Of a stretch of 64,000 bases of DNA, positions 16,316-25,400 are shown piece by piece. Position 1 is the stretch's first letter, and every line of letters starts with the position of its first letter. A program made the position numbers and the translations under genes. The DNA lies in assembly GCF_013363995.1 (NCBI RefSeq), contig NZ_JABWGO010000001.1, forward strand, positions 124,001-188,000, written 5' to 3'. This stretch comes from Nonomuraea rhodomycinica (lineage in GTDB: Bacteria > Actinomycetota > Actinomycetes > Streptosporangiales > Streptosporangiaceae). Below the pieces are notes generated by a model. It was not told where the DNA came from. It made no database searches and worked only from the letters and a program-made list of their open reading frames with translations.

Positions 16316-17143
16316 TCAGAAGCCGGTCGAGAGGGCGGTGGGCCGCCACCGGTCCAGCTCACGGCGGACGAGGTCGAGCTTGGCCTCCACCCGTTCGACC
16401 GCGTCCGCGCCGAGCTGCAGGCGCAGCGGAGGCTCGCCGGCCTCCGCGACGTCCACGATCACGGCGGCGGCCTTCGCCGGGTCGCCCGGCTGACGGCCGT
16501 CGCCGGCGGCCAGGGCCGCCCGGGTGGGGCCCGCGCCGGCGTCGTAGTCCGGGATGGACGCGGGCTCGACCCGGAGGCTCGCGCCGTTGAGGAAGTCCGT
16601 GCGGAAGCCGCCCGGCTCGACGACGACGACCCGCACGCCGAGGGGCGCCAGTTCGCCGTGGAGCGCTTCGGAGATGCCCTCGACGGCGAACTTCGTCGCG
16701 CCGTACAGGCCCGTGCCCGGGGCGGTCGCGAACCCGGCCACCGAACCGATGTTCACGACGCACCCGGACCGCTGGGCGCGCAGCGTGGGAAGCGTCGCGC
16801 GCAACGTGTTCAGCACGCCGAAGACGTTGACGTCGAACAGGTCGCGCGCCGCCTCGTCGGACACCTCCTCGACCGCGCCCACCAGCCCGTATCCGGCGTT
16901 GTTGACCACGACGTCGATCCGGCCGAACGCGGCCAGCCCCGCGTCCACCGCGGCCCGCAGCCGCTCCTGGGAGGTGACGTCCGCGCTCACGGCCAGCAGC
17001 CCGTCGGGCTGGTCCGGGTACGCCTTGAGGATCGCCTCCACGTCCCGGGCCGTGGCGACGACCTCGTGCCCGCGAGACAGTGCTTCCCGCACGATCTCCG
17101 CCCCGAGACCCCGCGACGCCCCGGTGACAAACCACACACTCAT
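16316..17143 (-). CDS. SDR-family oxidoreductase
   Basis: A 275-residue classical SDR. The N terminus MSVWFVTGASRGLGAEIVRE holds the TGxxxGxG motif, VNNAGYG is the NNAG motif, the Ser is in NIGSVAG, and YGATKFAVEGISE supplies Tyr and Lys. The C terminus is longer than in minimal SDRs and lacks the hydrophobic tail, as in the ketoreductase-like set often annotated as oxidoreductases with unknown substrate. It is single and divergent from the DinB-type gene at 17317. Confidence 0.88.
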   Translation of the reverse strand: MSVWFVTGASRGLGAEIVREALSRGHEVVATARDVEAILKAYPDQPDGLLAVSADVTSQERLRAAVDAGLAAFGRIDVVVNNAGYGLVGAVEEVSDEAARDLFDVNVFGVLNTLRATLPTLRAQRSGCVVNIGSVAGFATAPGTGLYGATKFAVEGISEALHGELAPLGVRVVVVEPGGFRTDFLNGASLRVEPASIPDYDAGAGPTRAALAAGDGRQPGDPAKAAAVIVDVAEAGEPPLRLQLGADAVERVEAKLDLVRRELDRWRPTALSTGF

Positions 17144-17316
17144 GATCTTCCCCTGTGAGTCGGATCGGCTGCGTGGTGACGTTACAAGTTAGAGTCGGCT
17201 CTACCTCAAGGGGCGGTCGCGGCCGGCCGACGCGCCAGTCGAGGCCGCGCATGCCCGGTGTCCGGAACGGTTTGGTGCGGACGTCCCGGCGGCTCGGGCG
17301 TGGCATCATGCCAGGC

Positions 17317-17835
17317 ATGACTTGGACCGCCCCCGAGGTGACCCGTCCCGAGGGGTCACTGCTCGCGCCCGAGGCCGACCTGCTGCCGGGCCTGCTCGAC
17401 TGGCACCGCGCGACGTTCCTGCACAAGTGCGCGGGCCTCACCGGCGAGCAGCTCGCCGCCACGCCGATCCCCTGGTCGAACCTGTCGCTGCTGGGCCTGA
17501 TCCGGCACCTGGCGAAGGTGGAGCACATCTGGTTCCGGCGGTCCCTGCTCGGGGAGGACGTCCCGAAGCTCTACTCCACGCCCGAGCGGCCCGACGCCGA
17601 CTTCGAGGACCTCGACCCGGCGCGGGCCGAGGCCGAGTACGCGGTGCTGCTGGAGCAGCAGGACCTGGCCCGCAAGGCCGCGGCCGGGGTGCCGATGGAC
17701 ACCACGTTCGAGAACGCGGGCTGGGGCACGGTGACCGTGCGGCTGCTGCACAACCACATGATCGGCGAGTACGCCCGGCACAACGGGCACGCCGACATGA
17801 TCCGGCAGGGCGTGGACGGCGTCACCGGCGCCTGA
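17317..17835 (+). CDS. DinB/DUF664 family protein
   Basis: The ATG at 17317 gives a 172-residue four-helix-bundle protein. Family marks are LLDWHRATFLHKCAGLTGEQ, the LGLIRHLAKVEHIWFRRSLL block that supplies a metal-ligand His, and LLHNHMIGEYARHNGHADMI with two further His. The three His match the DinB/YfiT metal triad. Actinomycete members are usually mycothiol-dependent transferases or of unknown role. No partner gene is adjacent. Confidence 0.85.
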   Translation: MTWTAPEVTRPEGSLLAPEADLLPGLLDWHRATFLHKCAGLTGEQLAATPIPWSNLSLLGLIRHLAKVEHIWFRRSLLGEDVPKLYSTPERPDADFEDLDPARAEAEYAVLLEQQDLARKAAAGVPMDTTFENAGWGTVTVRLLHNHMIGEYARHNGHADMIRQGVDGVTGA

Positions 17836-17839
17836 GCCC

Positions 17840-18133
17840 TCGCCGCGCCCCGGCGATCGCCACCACCGCGGTCGGCTTCTCCGCCAACGTCGGCACTTCA
17901 CCCTGGGCGCGGCGACCGGCTCGGCCGTCGGCGGCGTCATCGTCGCGGCGGGCGCCCTGCGCTGGGCCGGTCTGACCGGCGCGGCACTGAGCCTGGCGGG
18001 CCTGGCCCTGGCCTACCTCGCCCTGCCCCGCGAGCCCGCGGGGGCCACGCGGCCGGCCGAGGACGACGTCCCGGCCACCGTCCGAGTTCCGTTTTTCATC
18101 ACATGCGGCGCATTGTTTATTGTCGATTCTTGA
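17840..18133 (+). pseudogene. C-terminal remnant of an MFS transporter
   Basis: One frame reads PAIATTAVGFSANVG. After a frameshift near 17896 another reads FTLGAATGSAVGGVIVAAGA and then two more hydrophobic stretches (LTGAALSLAGLALAYLALPR), ending at TGA 18131-18133. This is the last two to three helices of an MFS efflux protein with no upstream portion. The final codons run into lower-GC DNA. Confidence 0.6.
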
Positions 18134-18607
18134 CATCACCCTTGCCTGGACGCCATTGGTCACTGTCATTCTCCGAGATGAGCGAGATGAAGGCGTGCGA
18201 CGTCGGCCCGGCCGGGATCGAGGTGACCTGCGAGCGCCTCGGCGATGCCCGGCCTGCCCGCGGTGCCGGCCGGTGACCTGTCCTCGGTGTCGTACCCGCT
18301 GGTGAACATACCGACGGTGGGGCAGGGCGCGCCTACGACCGGGCCCATGACGAGCTGGGCTTCCTGCGGCAGGCGGTGGCCGGGGTTCACCGACGCGATC
18401 GCGCGTCTCGTACGGCGCGCGGAGGGTTTCCTTCAAAAGATAATTCGTGTCGCGAACTATGCGGCCGGCCCGCCCCCGGCGGGGCGAAATATCGCCGTTC
18501 CAGGAATTGTCCGATGCCGGGCGGGCGGACCACGCATCGACCGTCGCGTCGCCCCAGCCTTCAGGCGGGCTGAACCCTTCGCCGAGCTCCAGCCCCCCAC
18601 GACGTAC
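18134..18607. other. 474-bp gap with no recognised gene
   Basis: No frame shows a convincing start, domain or codon bias. The stretch has patches of lower GC (for example around 18425-18500) unlike its neighbours. It may be debris associated with the MFS remnant to its left and may include the distal promoter region of the gene at 18776. Confidence 0.4.
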
Positions 18608-18638
18608 TAGTTAGGAAATTTTCCTAACTATCTTGACG
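18608..18638. promoter_or_regulatory. 23-bp palindromic operator overlapping a -35 element
   Basis: Perfect 11-bp arms TAGTTAGGAAA (18608-18618) and TTTCCTAACTA (18620-18630) flank one base. TTGACG (18633-18638) follows directly and could be the -35 of the operon beginning at 18776. The half-site TTAGG/CCTAA recalls iron-regulator boxes, but its 17-bp core is shorter than the 19-bp DtxR/IdeR consensus, so a MarR- or TetR-type repressor is as likely. No regulator gene is adjacent. Confidence 0.6.
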
Positions 18639-18775
18639 TGGCCCCGGCCGCTTGCCACTCTTCAGGCGAGCGGCTTGGCGCGGCGCCCCGGTGGCGTGAC
18701 GCGCTCAGATCCTGACCCGGCCGCGCCTTCCATGCTGACCGCCCCTTCCATGCCGATCACCCATGGAGCACTGCC

Positions 18776-19963
18776 GTGTACATCGCGGATGTCAAGCCCG
18801 GCGTCAAGATGTCCCGACTCAGCCTCGCCGTGCCCGCCAACGTCCTGGCGCTCGGCGCGGTCAGCCTGGTGACCGATGTCTCCTCCGAGATGGTCACCGC
18901 GATCCTGCCCTTCTACCTCGTGCTCTCGCTGGGGCTGAGCCCGCTGGCCTTCGGGCTGGTGGACGGCCTCTTCTTCGGCGTGACCGCCGTGGTACGGCTG
19001 GCCGGCGCCCACCTCGCCGACCGGCTCCAGCGGCCCAAGCTGGTCGCGGGCCTCGGTTACGCGCTGTCGGCGGCGTGCCGGCTGGGGCTGCCGGCGGCCG
19101 GCGGCTCGGCCGCCCTGGTCGGCGCCGTGGTCGCGGCCGACCGGACCGGCAAGGGCCTGCGCACCGCCCCGCGTGACGCGCTGATCACGCTCAGCGCCGA
19201 CCCCGGGCGGCTCGGTCAGGCGTTCGGCGTGCACCGGGCCATGGACACCGCCGGGGCGTTCCTCGGACCGCTGGTCGCCTTCGCCGTCCTCGGCACGAGC
19301 GGCGCCTACGACGCGGTGTTCGTGGTCAGCTTCGCGGTCGCCGTGCTGGGGGTGCTGATCTTCGTGCTCTACGTGCGCGACCGGCGGGAGGCAGCGCCGT
19401 CCCCGGCCTCGATCCGGCCCGCGCTGGCGCTGCTCGGCGAACCGCGGTTCAGGCGGCTGTGCCTGACGGCATGCGGCCTGGGGCTGGTGACGGTCAGCGA
19501 CGCCTTCGTCTACCTGCTGGTGCAGCACAACGCCGGGCTCGCGACCGAGCACCTTCCGCTGCTGCCGTTGGGCACCGCGGCGGCGTACCTGCTGCTCGCC
19601 GTACCCCTGGGCAGGCTCGCCGACCGGGTGGGCAGGGGCACGATGTTCGTGCTGGGCCACCTCGCGCTCGTGGCCGTCTACGGCGTGCTCGCGGCGTCCG
19701 GGCCGTTCTGGGCGGTCCTGCCGTTGCTCGGCCTCTTCTACGCCGCCACCGACGGGGTGCTCATGGCCGCCGCCGGGCCGTTGCTGCCCCCCGGGTTGCG
19801 CACGAGCGGGCTGGCCCTGCTGCAGACCGGCCAGGCCGTCGCCCGCATGGTCTCCTCCATCCTGTACGGCGCCGCCTGGGCGGCGTTCGGCCCCGTACCC
19901 GGCCTGGTCGCGATGGGCGTGGGCGTGGTGGCGTGCCTGTCGCTCCGGAAGGTGGTCCGATGA
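18776..19963 (+). CDS. MFS transporter
   Basis: GTG at 18776 gives 395 residues with about 11-12 membrane segments. The opening ALGAVSLVTDVSSEMVTAIL and the loop RTGKGLRTAPRDALI are characteristic of the MFS subgroup related to multidrug and sugar-phosphate-like exporters (the 'TDVSSEM' family). Its role here is probably efflux. Its stop overlaps the ATG of the next gene, so it is translationally coupled to the beta-propeller-like protein, with a secreted phosphoesterase following. The palindrome at 18608 is its likely control site. Confidence 0.85.
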   Translation: MYIADVKPGVKMSRLSLAVPANVLALGAVSLVTDVSSEMVTAILPFYLVLSLGLSPLAFGLVDGLFFGVTAVVRLAGAHLADRLQRPKLVAGLGYALSAACRLGLPAAGGSAALVGAVVAADRTGKGLRTAPRDALITLSADPGRLGQAFGVHRAMDTAGAFLGPLVAFAVLGTSGAYDAVFVVSFAVAVLGVLIFVLYVRDRREAAPSPASIRPALALLGEPRFRRLCLTACGLGLVTVSDAFVYLLVQHNAGLATEHLPLLPLGTAAAYLLLAVPLGRLADRVGRGTMFVLGHLALVAVYGVLAASGPFWAVLPLLGLFYAATDGVLMAAAGPLLPPGLRTSGLALLQTGQAVARMVSSILYGAAWAAFGPVPGLVAMGVGVVACLSLRKVVR

Positions 19964-20862
19964 GACGCGGTGTGATCCTGCTCGTCGCCATGCTCGTGCT
20001 GGGCGGCGGCGCGACCGGCTACATCCTGTGGTCCGGACGTCCCGCCCCCGCGGCCGGCCGGAGCACGCTCGACCTGGCCAAGCCCGGCCAGCTCCTGGTC
20101 AGGGACCGGGCCACCGGCCTGATCCGCGGCAGCAGCACCCGGTGCGATCGCTTCCACACGGCGCACGGCACGGGCGTGTGCCTGGTCGCCCAGCCCGGGG
20201 CGATGGCGACGACGTACGCGCTGGTCCTCGACCACGCCATGAGACAGACCCGGCGCGTCAGGCTCGCCGGGGTCCCGAGCAGGGCGCGGGTCTCCGCCAG
20301 CGGCAGGATGATCTCCTGGACGGTCTTCGTCACCGGCGACTCCTACACCGGCGGCGCGTTCTCCACCCGGACCGGGCTGCTCGACACCCGCACCGGGAAC
20401 GTGACCGTCACCATCGAGGACATCCCGCTGATCAAGGACGGCCGCCGCTACCACTCCGCCGACGTGAACTACTGGGGCGTCACCTTCGCGCCGGACGACA
20501 GCCGCTTCTACGCCACGGTCGCGACCCGGGGGAAGACCTATCTGGTCGAGGGCGACTACACCCGCTGGCAGGCCAGGGTGCTCAGGGAGAACGCCGAGTG
20601 CCCGTCGCTGTCCCCGGACGGCCGCCGGATCGTCTACAAGAAGCGCATGCCGTCCGGCGCCTGGCGCCTGCACGCGCTGGACCTGGCCACCGACCGGGAG
20701 ACCCCGCTCGCCGAGACCGCCGACGTGGACGACCAGGCGGTGTGGCTCGACGCCGAGAGCGTCATGTACGCCAAGGGCCGCGACGTGTGGGCGGCGCCCG
20801 CCGACGGGAGCGGTGCTCCCCGGCTGCTGGCCACCGAAGCCTCCTCACCCGCGATCACCTGA
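19960..20862 (+). CDS. membrane-anchored TolB/beta-propeller-like protein
   Basis: A 300-residue protein with an N-terminal anchor (GVILLVAMLVLGGGATGYIL). The extracytoplasmic domain shows repeats of the WD40-like TolB type: VSASGRMISWTVF, FAPDDSRFYATVAT, CPSLSPDGRRIVYKKR, LHALDLATDRETPLAET and VWAAPADGSGAPRLLA. Such domains mediate protein or ligand contacts. It overlaps the MFS stop by 4 bases (ATGA), and the phosphoesterase gene follows after 56 bp. Together they suggest an envelope-located transport/processing unit, but the substrate is unknown. Confidence 0.75.
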   Translation: MRRGVILLVAMLVLGGGATGYILWSGRPAPAAGRSTLDLAKPGQLLVRDRATGLIRGSSTRCDRFHTAHGTGVCLVAQPGAMATTYALVLDHAMRQTRRVRLAGVPSRARVSASGRMISWTVFVTGDSYTGGAFSTRTGLLDTRTGNVTVTIEDIPLIKDGRRYHSADVNYWGVTFAPDDSRFYATVATRGKTYLVEGDYTRWQARVLRENAECPSLSPDGRRIVYKKRMPSGAWRLHALDLATDRETPLAETADVDDQAVWLDAESVMYAKGRDVWAAPADGSGAPRLLATEASSPAIT

Positions 20863-20918
20863 AAGCCGATCACCGGAAACCGATCATTTGCGACACGATC
20901 ACTCGGAAGGAGAACGGA

Positions 20919-22226
20919 GTGTTATCCAGACGGATCAGGGCAGCGGTGGCGCTGCTCGCGGCCAGCGTGCTGCTCCAGGTCGGGCAGGCCACGCCCGGCC
21001 ACGCGGACGACGGACTCATCTCGCAGGGACGGCCCGCCACCGCGTCCTCGGTGGAGGACTCGACGCTCACCGCCGACAAGGCCGTGGACGGCGGCACCAC
21101 GACGCGGTGGGCCTCCGCCGAAGGATCCGACCCCCAGTGGATCAGAGTGGACCTGGGCGGCCCGGCGACGATCAGCCGGGTGCGGCTGTCCTGGGAGGCC
21201 GCCTACGCCAAGGCGTACCGGGTGGAGGCGTCGGCCGACGGGGCCACCTGGACCACCCTGTCCTCGACCTCCTCCGGTGACGGCGGCGTCGACGACCTGA
21301 CCGTGACCGGGAGCGGACGCTACGTGCGGGTGTACGGCACGGCGCGGGCCACCCCCTACGGCTACTCGCTGTGGGAACTGGAGGTCTACGGCAAGGGCGG
21401 CGGCGACGGCGACGGATCGTTCGTGGTCGCGGCCGCCGGCGACATCGCCGGGACGTGCCGCGCCGGCGACGGAACGGCCTGCCCGCACGAGCGCACCGCC
21501 CGGCTGGTCGAGTCGATCAACCCCGTCTATGTGCTGACCATGGGCGACAACCAGTACGACGACGGGAAGCTGTCGGAGTACCGGTCCTACTACGCCACCA
21601 CCTGGGGTCGCTTCAAGACCAAGACCAGACCCACGCCGGGCAACCACGAGTACTACGACCCCGCCGGAGGGGCCTCCGGGTACAAGGCGTACTTCGGCTC
21701 CCTCGCCACCCCCGGCGGCAAGACCTACTACAGCTTCGACCACGGCAACTGGCACTTCGTCGCCCTCGACTCCGAGCAGTCCATGTCCGCCGGCTCGGCC
21801 CAGGTGACCTGGCTGAAGAGCGACCTCGCCCGCACCACCAAGAAGTGCGTCGCCGCCTACTGGCACCATCCGCTGTTCAACTCCGGCAGCAAGGGCTACG
21901 ACCCCGTCAGCCTGCCGGTGTGGCGCGCGCTGTACGCCGCGGGCGCCGACCTGATCCTCAACGGCCACGACCACGTCTACGAGCGGTTCCGCCCGCAGGA
22001 CCCCGACGGCAAGGCCACCGCGGCGGGGCCGCTGGCCGTCACCGCGGGCCTCGGCGGCGCCGAGAACTACACCTTCGAGCACGAGGTGCACCCCAACAGC
22101 CTGGTACGCCTGACCGACCTGCACGGCGTGCTCAAGCTGACCCTGACCGGCACCGGCTTCTCCGGCCAGCTCGTCCAGGACGACGGCCGGATCCGGGACA
22201 CCATCCCGGCGACCGCCTGCCATTGA
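20919..22226 (+). CDS. secreted metallophosphoesterase with N-terminal discoidin (F5/8) domain
   Basis: GTG at 20919 after AAGGAGA gives 435 residues. It has a signal peptide ending near GQATPGHA, a discoidin-type carbohydrate-binding domain at about 30-155 (ASSVEDSTLTADKAVDGGTT, QWIRVDLGG), a Gly/Asp linker, and a calcineurin-like phosphoesterase. The metal ligands are visible in AAAGDIAG, TMGDNQYDDG, TPGNHEYYD, YWHHPLFNSG and LILNGHDHVYERF. It probably cleaves extracellular phosphoesters. Codon 2 is TTA, a rare leucine codon in high-GC actinomycetes, so translation may depend on the bldA tRNA. Confidence 0.88.
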   Translation: MLSRRIRAAVALLAASVLLQVGQATPGHADDGLISQGRPATASSVEDSTLTADKAVDGGTTTRWASAEGSDPQWIRVDLGGPATISRVRLSWEAAYAKAYRVEASADGATWTTLSSTSSGDGGVDDLTVTGSGRYVRVYGTARATPYGYSLWELEVYGKGGGDGDGSFVVAAAGDIAGTCRAGDGTACPHERTARLVESINPVYVLTMGDNQYDDGKLSEYRSYYATTWGRFKTKTRPTPGNHEYYDPAGGASGYKAYFGSLATPGGKTYYSFDHGNWHFVALDSEQSMSAGSAQVTWLKSDLARTTKKCVAAYWHHPLFNSGSKGYDPVSLPVWRALYAAGADLILNGHDHVYERFRPQDPDGKATAAGPLAVTAGLGGAENYTFEHEVHPNSLVRLTDLHGVLKLTLTGTGFSGQLVQDDGRIRDTIPATACH

Positions 22227-22403
22227 TCCACGGCCGGGCGACCCGGCTCCAGCCCTCCGGTGCCGGCTCGGCACCGGAACTCCGGCACCACGGCGCGGTG
22301 GCCGGGGCACGTACGGCGTCGAGGTCGTAGGACCATCGACCCAGCCGCTTCCCCGGCCACCGGCCGATCCCCGCCGGCCGCCGCCGCGCCGAGAATCGTC
22401 GAC

Positions 22404-23627
22404 GTGATCATCACCTCCACCGGACGACGTGTCGCGGGCGCCCGGCCCTTCCTCGTCGGCATGTTCGCCGACGCGCTGGGCAGCGGCCTGTACGTCCCGC
22501 TCACGCTCCTGTTCATCCACCAGGTGACCGGGCTGCCCCTGACCACGGTCGGCCTGGGCGTGACCGCCGCCGCCGTGGTGGGACTGGCCGCGAACCCGGC
22601 GGCCGGCGCGCTGATCGACCGCTTCGGCGCGCGGCGCGTGCTCATGGCCACGTACCTGCTGCGCGCCGCGGGCTTCGCCGCCTACCCGTTCGTGGACGGC
22701 TTCGCCGCGCTCGTGGCCGTCGCCGCCGTGGTCGCGACCGGCGACCGCGCCTACTATCCCGCCTCGGGGAGTTACGTCGCGCTCCTCGCGCGGGGCGCGG
22801 ACCGCGACAAGCTGTACACGCTGATGGCCACCGCCAGGAACGTCGCGTTCGGCCTCGGCGGACTGCTGTCGGCCGGTGCGGTGTCGCTGGCCGGCGGCGC
22901 GGGGTTCACCCTCATCGCGGCGCTCAACGCGGCCAGCTTCCTCGTGGCGACCGGGTGCCTCGTCGTCTCCGGCCGGCGCGCGCCCGCGCCGGCGACGCCC
23001 AGGGAGCCGAGGGGGTACCGGGCGGTGTTCTCCGACCGGCCGTTCGTCGCTCTCGTCGCGGCCGAGCAGGCGTTCACGCTCGCGCACATGATCCTTCCGG
23101 TGGCGCTGCCCGTGTACGCGGTGACGGTGCTGGGCGCCCCTGTCTGGCTGACGGGCGTGCTCTACACCCTCAACACGGTCCTGGTGGCCGCCGGCCAGCT
23201 CGCGGTGCGCCGCTGGCAACGCGCCGCCCGCCGTACGCACGCCATGGCGCTGGCCGGGACGATCCTCGTCGCGGCGTGCGCGCTGTACGCCGCGACGGCG
23301 CTCCTGCCGCCGGGAGCGCCGCGGGCGGGCGGCCTGCTGGTGGCCACGCTCGTCCTCACCCTGGGCGAGCTCATGCACACCACGCCGTCCTGGGCGCTGG
23401 CCGCCGCCACGGCGCCGCCGGCGCTGCGCGGGCGGTACCTCGCGATCCATCAGCAGACCTGGGCGGTGGCGGCCGTCGTCGCGCCGGGAGGCTACGCCGC
23501 GCTCCTCGACACCGAGCCGTCACTGCTGTGGATCGCGCTGGCCGCGCTCCTCGTGCCCGCCTGCCTCGCGCTGCTCCGCCTGGCGCGCCGCCTGCCTCCG
23601 GACGCCGTCGCCGCCCCCGGCACATGA
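22404..23627 (+). CDS. MFS transporter
   Basis: GTG at 22404 gives 407 residues and about 12 membrane segments. The N-terminal half reads FADALGSGLYVPLTLLFIHQ, motif A is LIDRFGARRVLMATYLL, and TM4-5 has ATGDRAYYPASGSYVALLAR, as in the actinomycete MFS group that exports hydrophobic compounds. Upstream in-frame codons (22260-22403) are Pro/Ala/Thr-rich and contain no domain, so 22404 is preferred. It is isolated from the phosphoesterase by 177 bp, so it may or may not belong to the same transcript. Confidence 0.83.
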   Translation: MIITSTGRRVAGARPFLVGMFADALGSGLYVPLTLLFIHQVTGLPLTTVGLGVTAAAVVGLAANPAAGALIDRFGARRVLMATYLLRAAGFAAYPFVDGFAALVAVAAVVATGDRAYYPASGSYVALLARGADRDKLYTLMATARNVAFGLGGLLSAGAVSLAGGAGFTLIAALNAASFLVATGCLVVSGRRAPAPATPREPRGYRAVFSDRPFVALVAAEQAFTLAHMILPVALPVYAVTVLGAPVWLTGVLYTLNTVLVAAGQLAVRRWQRAARRTHAMALAGTILVAACALYAATALLPPGAPRAGGLLVATLVLTLGELMHTTPSWALAAATAPPALRGRYLAIHQQTWAVAAVVAPGGYAALLDTEPSLLWIALAALLVPACLALLRLARRLPPDAVAAPGT

Positions 23628-23713
23628 CGCGGGGTTCAGCGGCGCGCCGGGCACGTGATCAGCACGGCGCCGACGACCAGGTCCGACGAGAGCACGCCCT
23701 CCCCCGGTCGTCG

Positions 23714-24478
23714 TCAGCCGGATTCCGGCCCCCAGCCGGGGACGGGCGGCTGCGGCCACGGGGGTGGCACCGGCAAGGTCCCGGACGGTCCGTCGCCGGT
23801 GATCCGGGCGGCGGGGGTGCGTCCGCTGAGCCAGCCGAGCAGGACATGGCCGGGAGCGGTGACCGCCGGCCCGTCCGGGGAGACCTCCCAGGTCCGGTCG
23901 TGGTCGGCGGCGGTGACCCGGGAGAGCGGGAAGCCGCGCGCCGCCAGAGCGGCCAGGGTCTCCTCCAGCGCCCAGGCGACATACGCCTCCGGCCAGTCGG
24001 CCGTCCGGTACCCGGCGGCCAGGTCCACGTGATGGGTCTCCAGCTCGCGCACGCACCGGCACAGGACGTACCAGGCGGGATGGCGCCAGCCCGCGAGGGC
24101 GGTGACCATGGTGTCCCAGGCCGGGCCCGGCATCGTGCGGACCTCCTCGGCGAACCGGTCCAGGCTGCGGCGCGTGCCCGCCAGCAGCTCGGCGGCCGGC
24201 AGAGCCGCGCCTTCCTCGACCGCCCGCGCCATGGCCGCCGCGTCCGCCCTGGGGCCGGGTTCGGCACCGGTACGGGCCAGGCGCAGCATCCACACGTACG
24301 CGTCGGCGCTCCGGGCGACGTGGGCCAGCACGTGCCCACGCGTCCACGTCGCCAGCCCCGAGGGGCCCCGCAGGCCGGCGTCGCCGAGGGCGTCCGCCGT
24401 CCGCAGGAACCGCGCGCCCGACCGGGCGGCCTGGCCGGCCATGTCCTCGACAGCTGATCTACGTCCGAACATCGGCAC
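23714..24478 (-). CDS. maleylpyruvate-isomerase (MDMPI/DinB-like) family protein
   Basis: A 254-residue protein. The N-terminal bundle has WTRGHVLAHVARSADAYV with its metal-ligand His, and the central CVRELETHHVDLAAGYR is the second His block of mycothiol-dependent maleylpyruvate isomerase-like proteins. The C-terminal domain ends with GHVLLGWLSGRTPAARITGD, a sterol-carrier-like tail seen in this family. Its action on a mycothiol adduct is inferred from the family only. It is single, with the next minus-strand gene 41 bp upstream. Confidence 0.82.
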   Translation of the reverse strand: MPMFGRRSAVEDMAGQAARSGARFLRTADALGDAGLRGPSGLATWTRGHVLAHVARSADAYVWMLRLARTGAEPGPRADAAAMARAVEEGAALPAAELLAGTRRSLDRFAEEVRTMPGPAWDTMVTALAGWRHPAWYVLCRCVRELETHHVDLAAGYRTADWPEAYVAWALEETLAALAARGFPLSRVTAADHDRTWEVSPDGPAVTAPGHVLLGWLSGRTPAARITGDGPSGTLPVPPPWPQPPVPGWGPESG

Positions 24479-24519
24479 GTACTCTATCGAGGGGCGCGGG
24501 CGGAGGCGCGGTGCCGTGG

Positions 24520-25284
24520 TCAGGCGATGGGGCCGAGGTACGTCCCGCCGGAGACGTCGACGGTCTGGCCGGTCACCCAGCGGCCCTGCGGCCCGGCCAG
24601 GAAGGCGACCACGTCGGCGACGTCCTCCGGCTCCCCGAGCCGTCCGAGCGCGGTGATCGCCTCCAGCCCGGCCACCACCTCGGGGATGGAGGTGTAGCCG
24701 ACGGTCAGGTCCGTGCGCACCGCGCCGGGCGCGACGGTGTTCACCGTGATGCCGCGCCGGCCCAGCTCGTTGGCCAGCGAGGGGGCCATGGACTCCAGCG
24801 CGGCCTTGCTGATGGTGTAGCCGATCTGCGTGGAGACCGCGATGCGGCTGGCGGTCGACCCCATGTTGACGATGCGGCCGCCGTCGTTCAGCAGCGGCAG
24901 CGCCCGCTGGATCACGAAGAACGGCGTGGTCACGTTGATCGCCAGCAGCATGTCCAGCTCCTGCGGGGTGACCCGCGCGATCGGGTTGCCGGAGCCGATG
25001 CCCGCGTTGTTGACCACGATGTCCAGGCCGCGTCCCGCCAGCCCTGCGGTCAGGCCCGCGAAGAGCCGGTCCACCGCGCCGTCCTCGCCGAAGCGGGCCC
25101 GGACGGCGAACGCGCGGCCGCCCGCCTCCTCGATCCGGGTCACGGTCCGCTCGGCCGCCTCCTCGTCGCCGCCGTAGTGGACGGCGACCTCGGCGCCCTC
25201 GGCGGCCAGCCGCAGCGCCACCGCCCGGCCGATGCCCCGCGACCCGCCCGTCACCAGTGCCGTCCTGCCCGCCAGGAAACCCAT
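24520..25284 (-). CDS. SDR-family 3-oxoacyl-ACP-reductase-like oxidoreductase
   Basis: A 254-residue classical SDR. TALVTGGSRGIGRAVALRLA holds the cofactor motif, HYGGDEEAAE marks NADP preference, VNNAGIG is present, Ser is in NMGSTAS, Tyr/Lys are in YTISKAALESMAPSLANELG, and the C-terminal tail is QTVDVSGGTY. The pattern is FabG-like, but a stand-alone copy like this usually serves secondary metabolism or stress. It precedes the MDMPI gene by 41 bp on the same strand. Confidence 0.88.
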   Translation of the reverse strand: MGFLAGRTALVTGGSRGIGRAVALRLAAEGAEVAVHYGGDEEAAERTVTRIEEAGGRAFAVRARFGEDGAVDRLFAGLTAGLAGRGLDIVVNNAGIGSGNPIARVTPQELDMLLAINVTTPFFVIQRALPLLNDGGRIVNMGSTASRIAVSTQIGYTISKAALESMAPSLANELGRRGITVNTVAPGAVRTDLTVGYTSIPEVVAGLEAITALGRLGEPEDVADVVAFLAGPQGRWVTGQTVDVSGGTYLGPIA

Positions 25285-25400
25285 GTCAGCTCCTCAAGTG
25301 CCGCGTCCGGTCCTCGGTGCGGACCGGCCATGGGCCAACCGTGCCGGGGCCGGCTCACCGCGCGCTCACCGCCGGCTCACCGGGCTCGGGCCCCGGCCTG

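Noticed and set aside
18608..18630. IdeR/DtxR iron box
   Set aside because: Ends match TTAGG/CCTAA, but the core is 17 bp instead of 19 and no iron-uptake gene follows; kept only as an unassigned operator.
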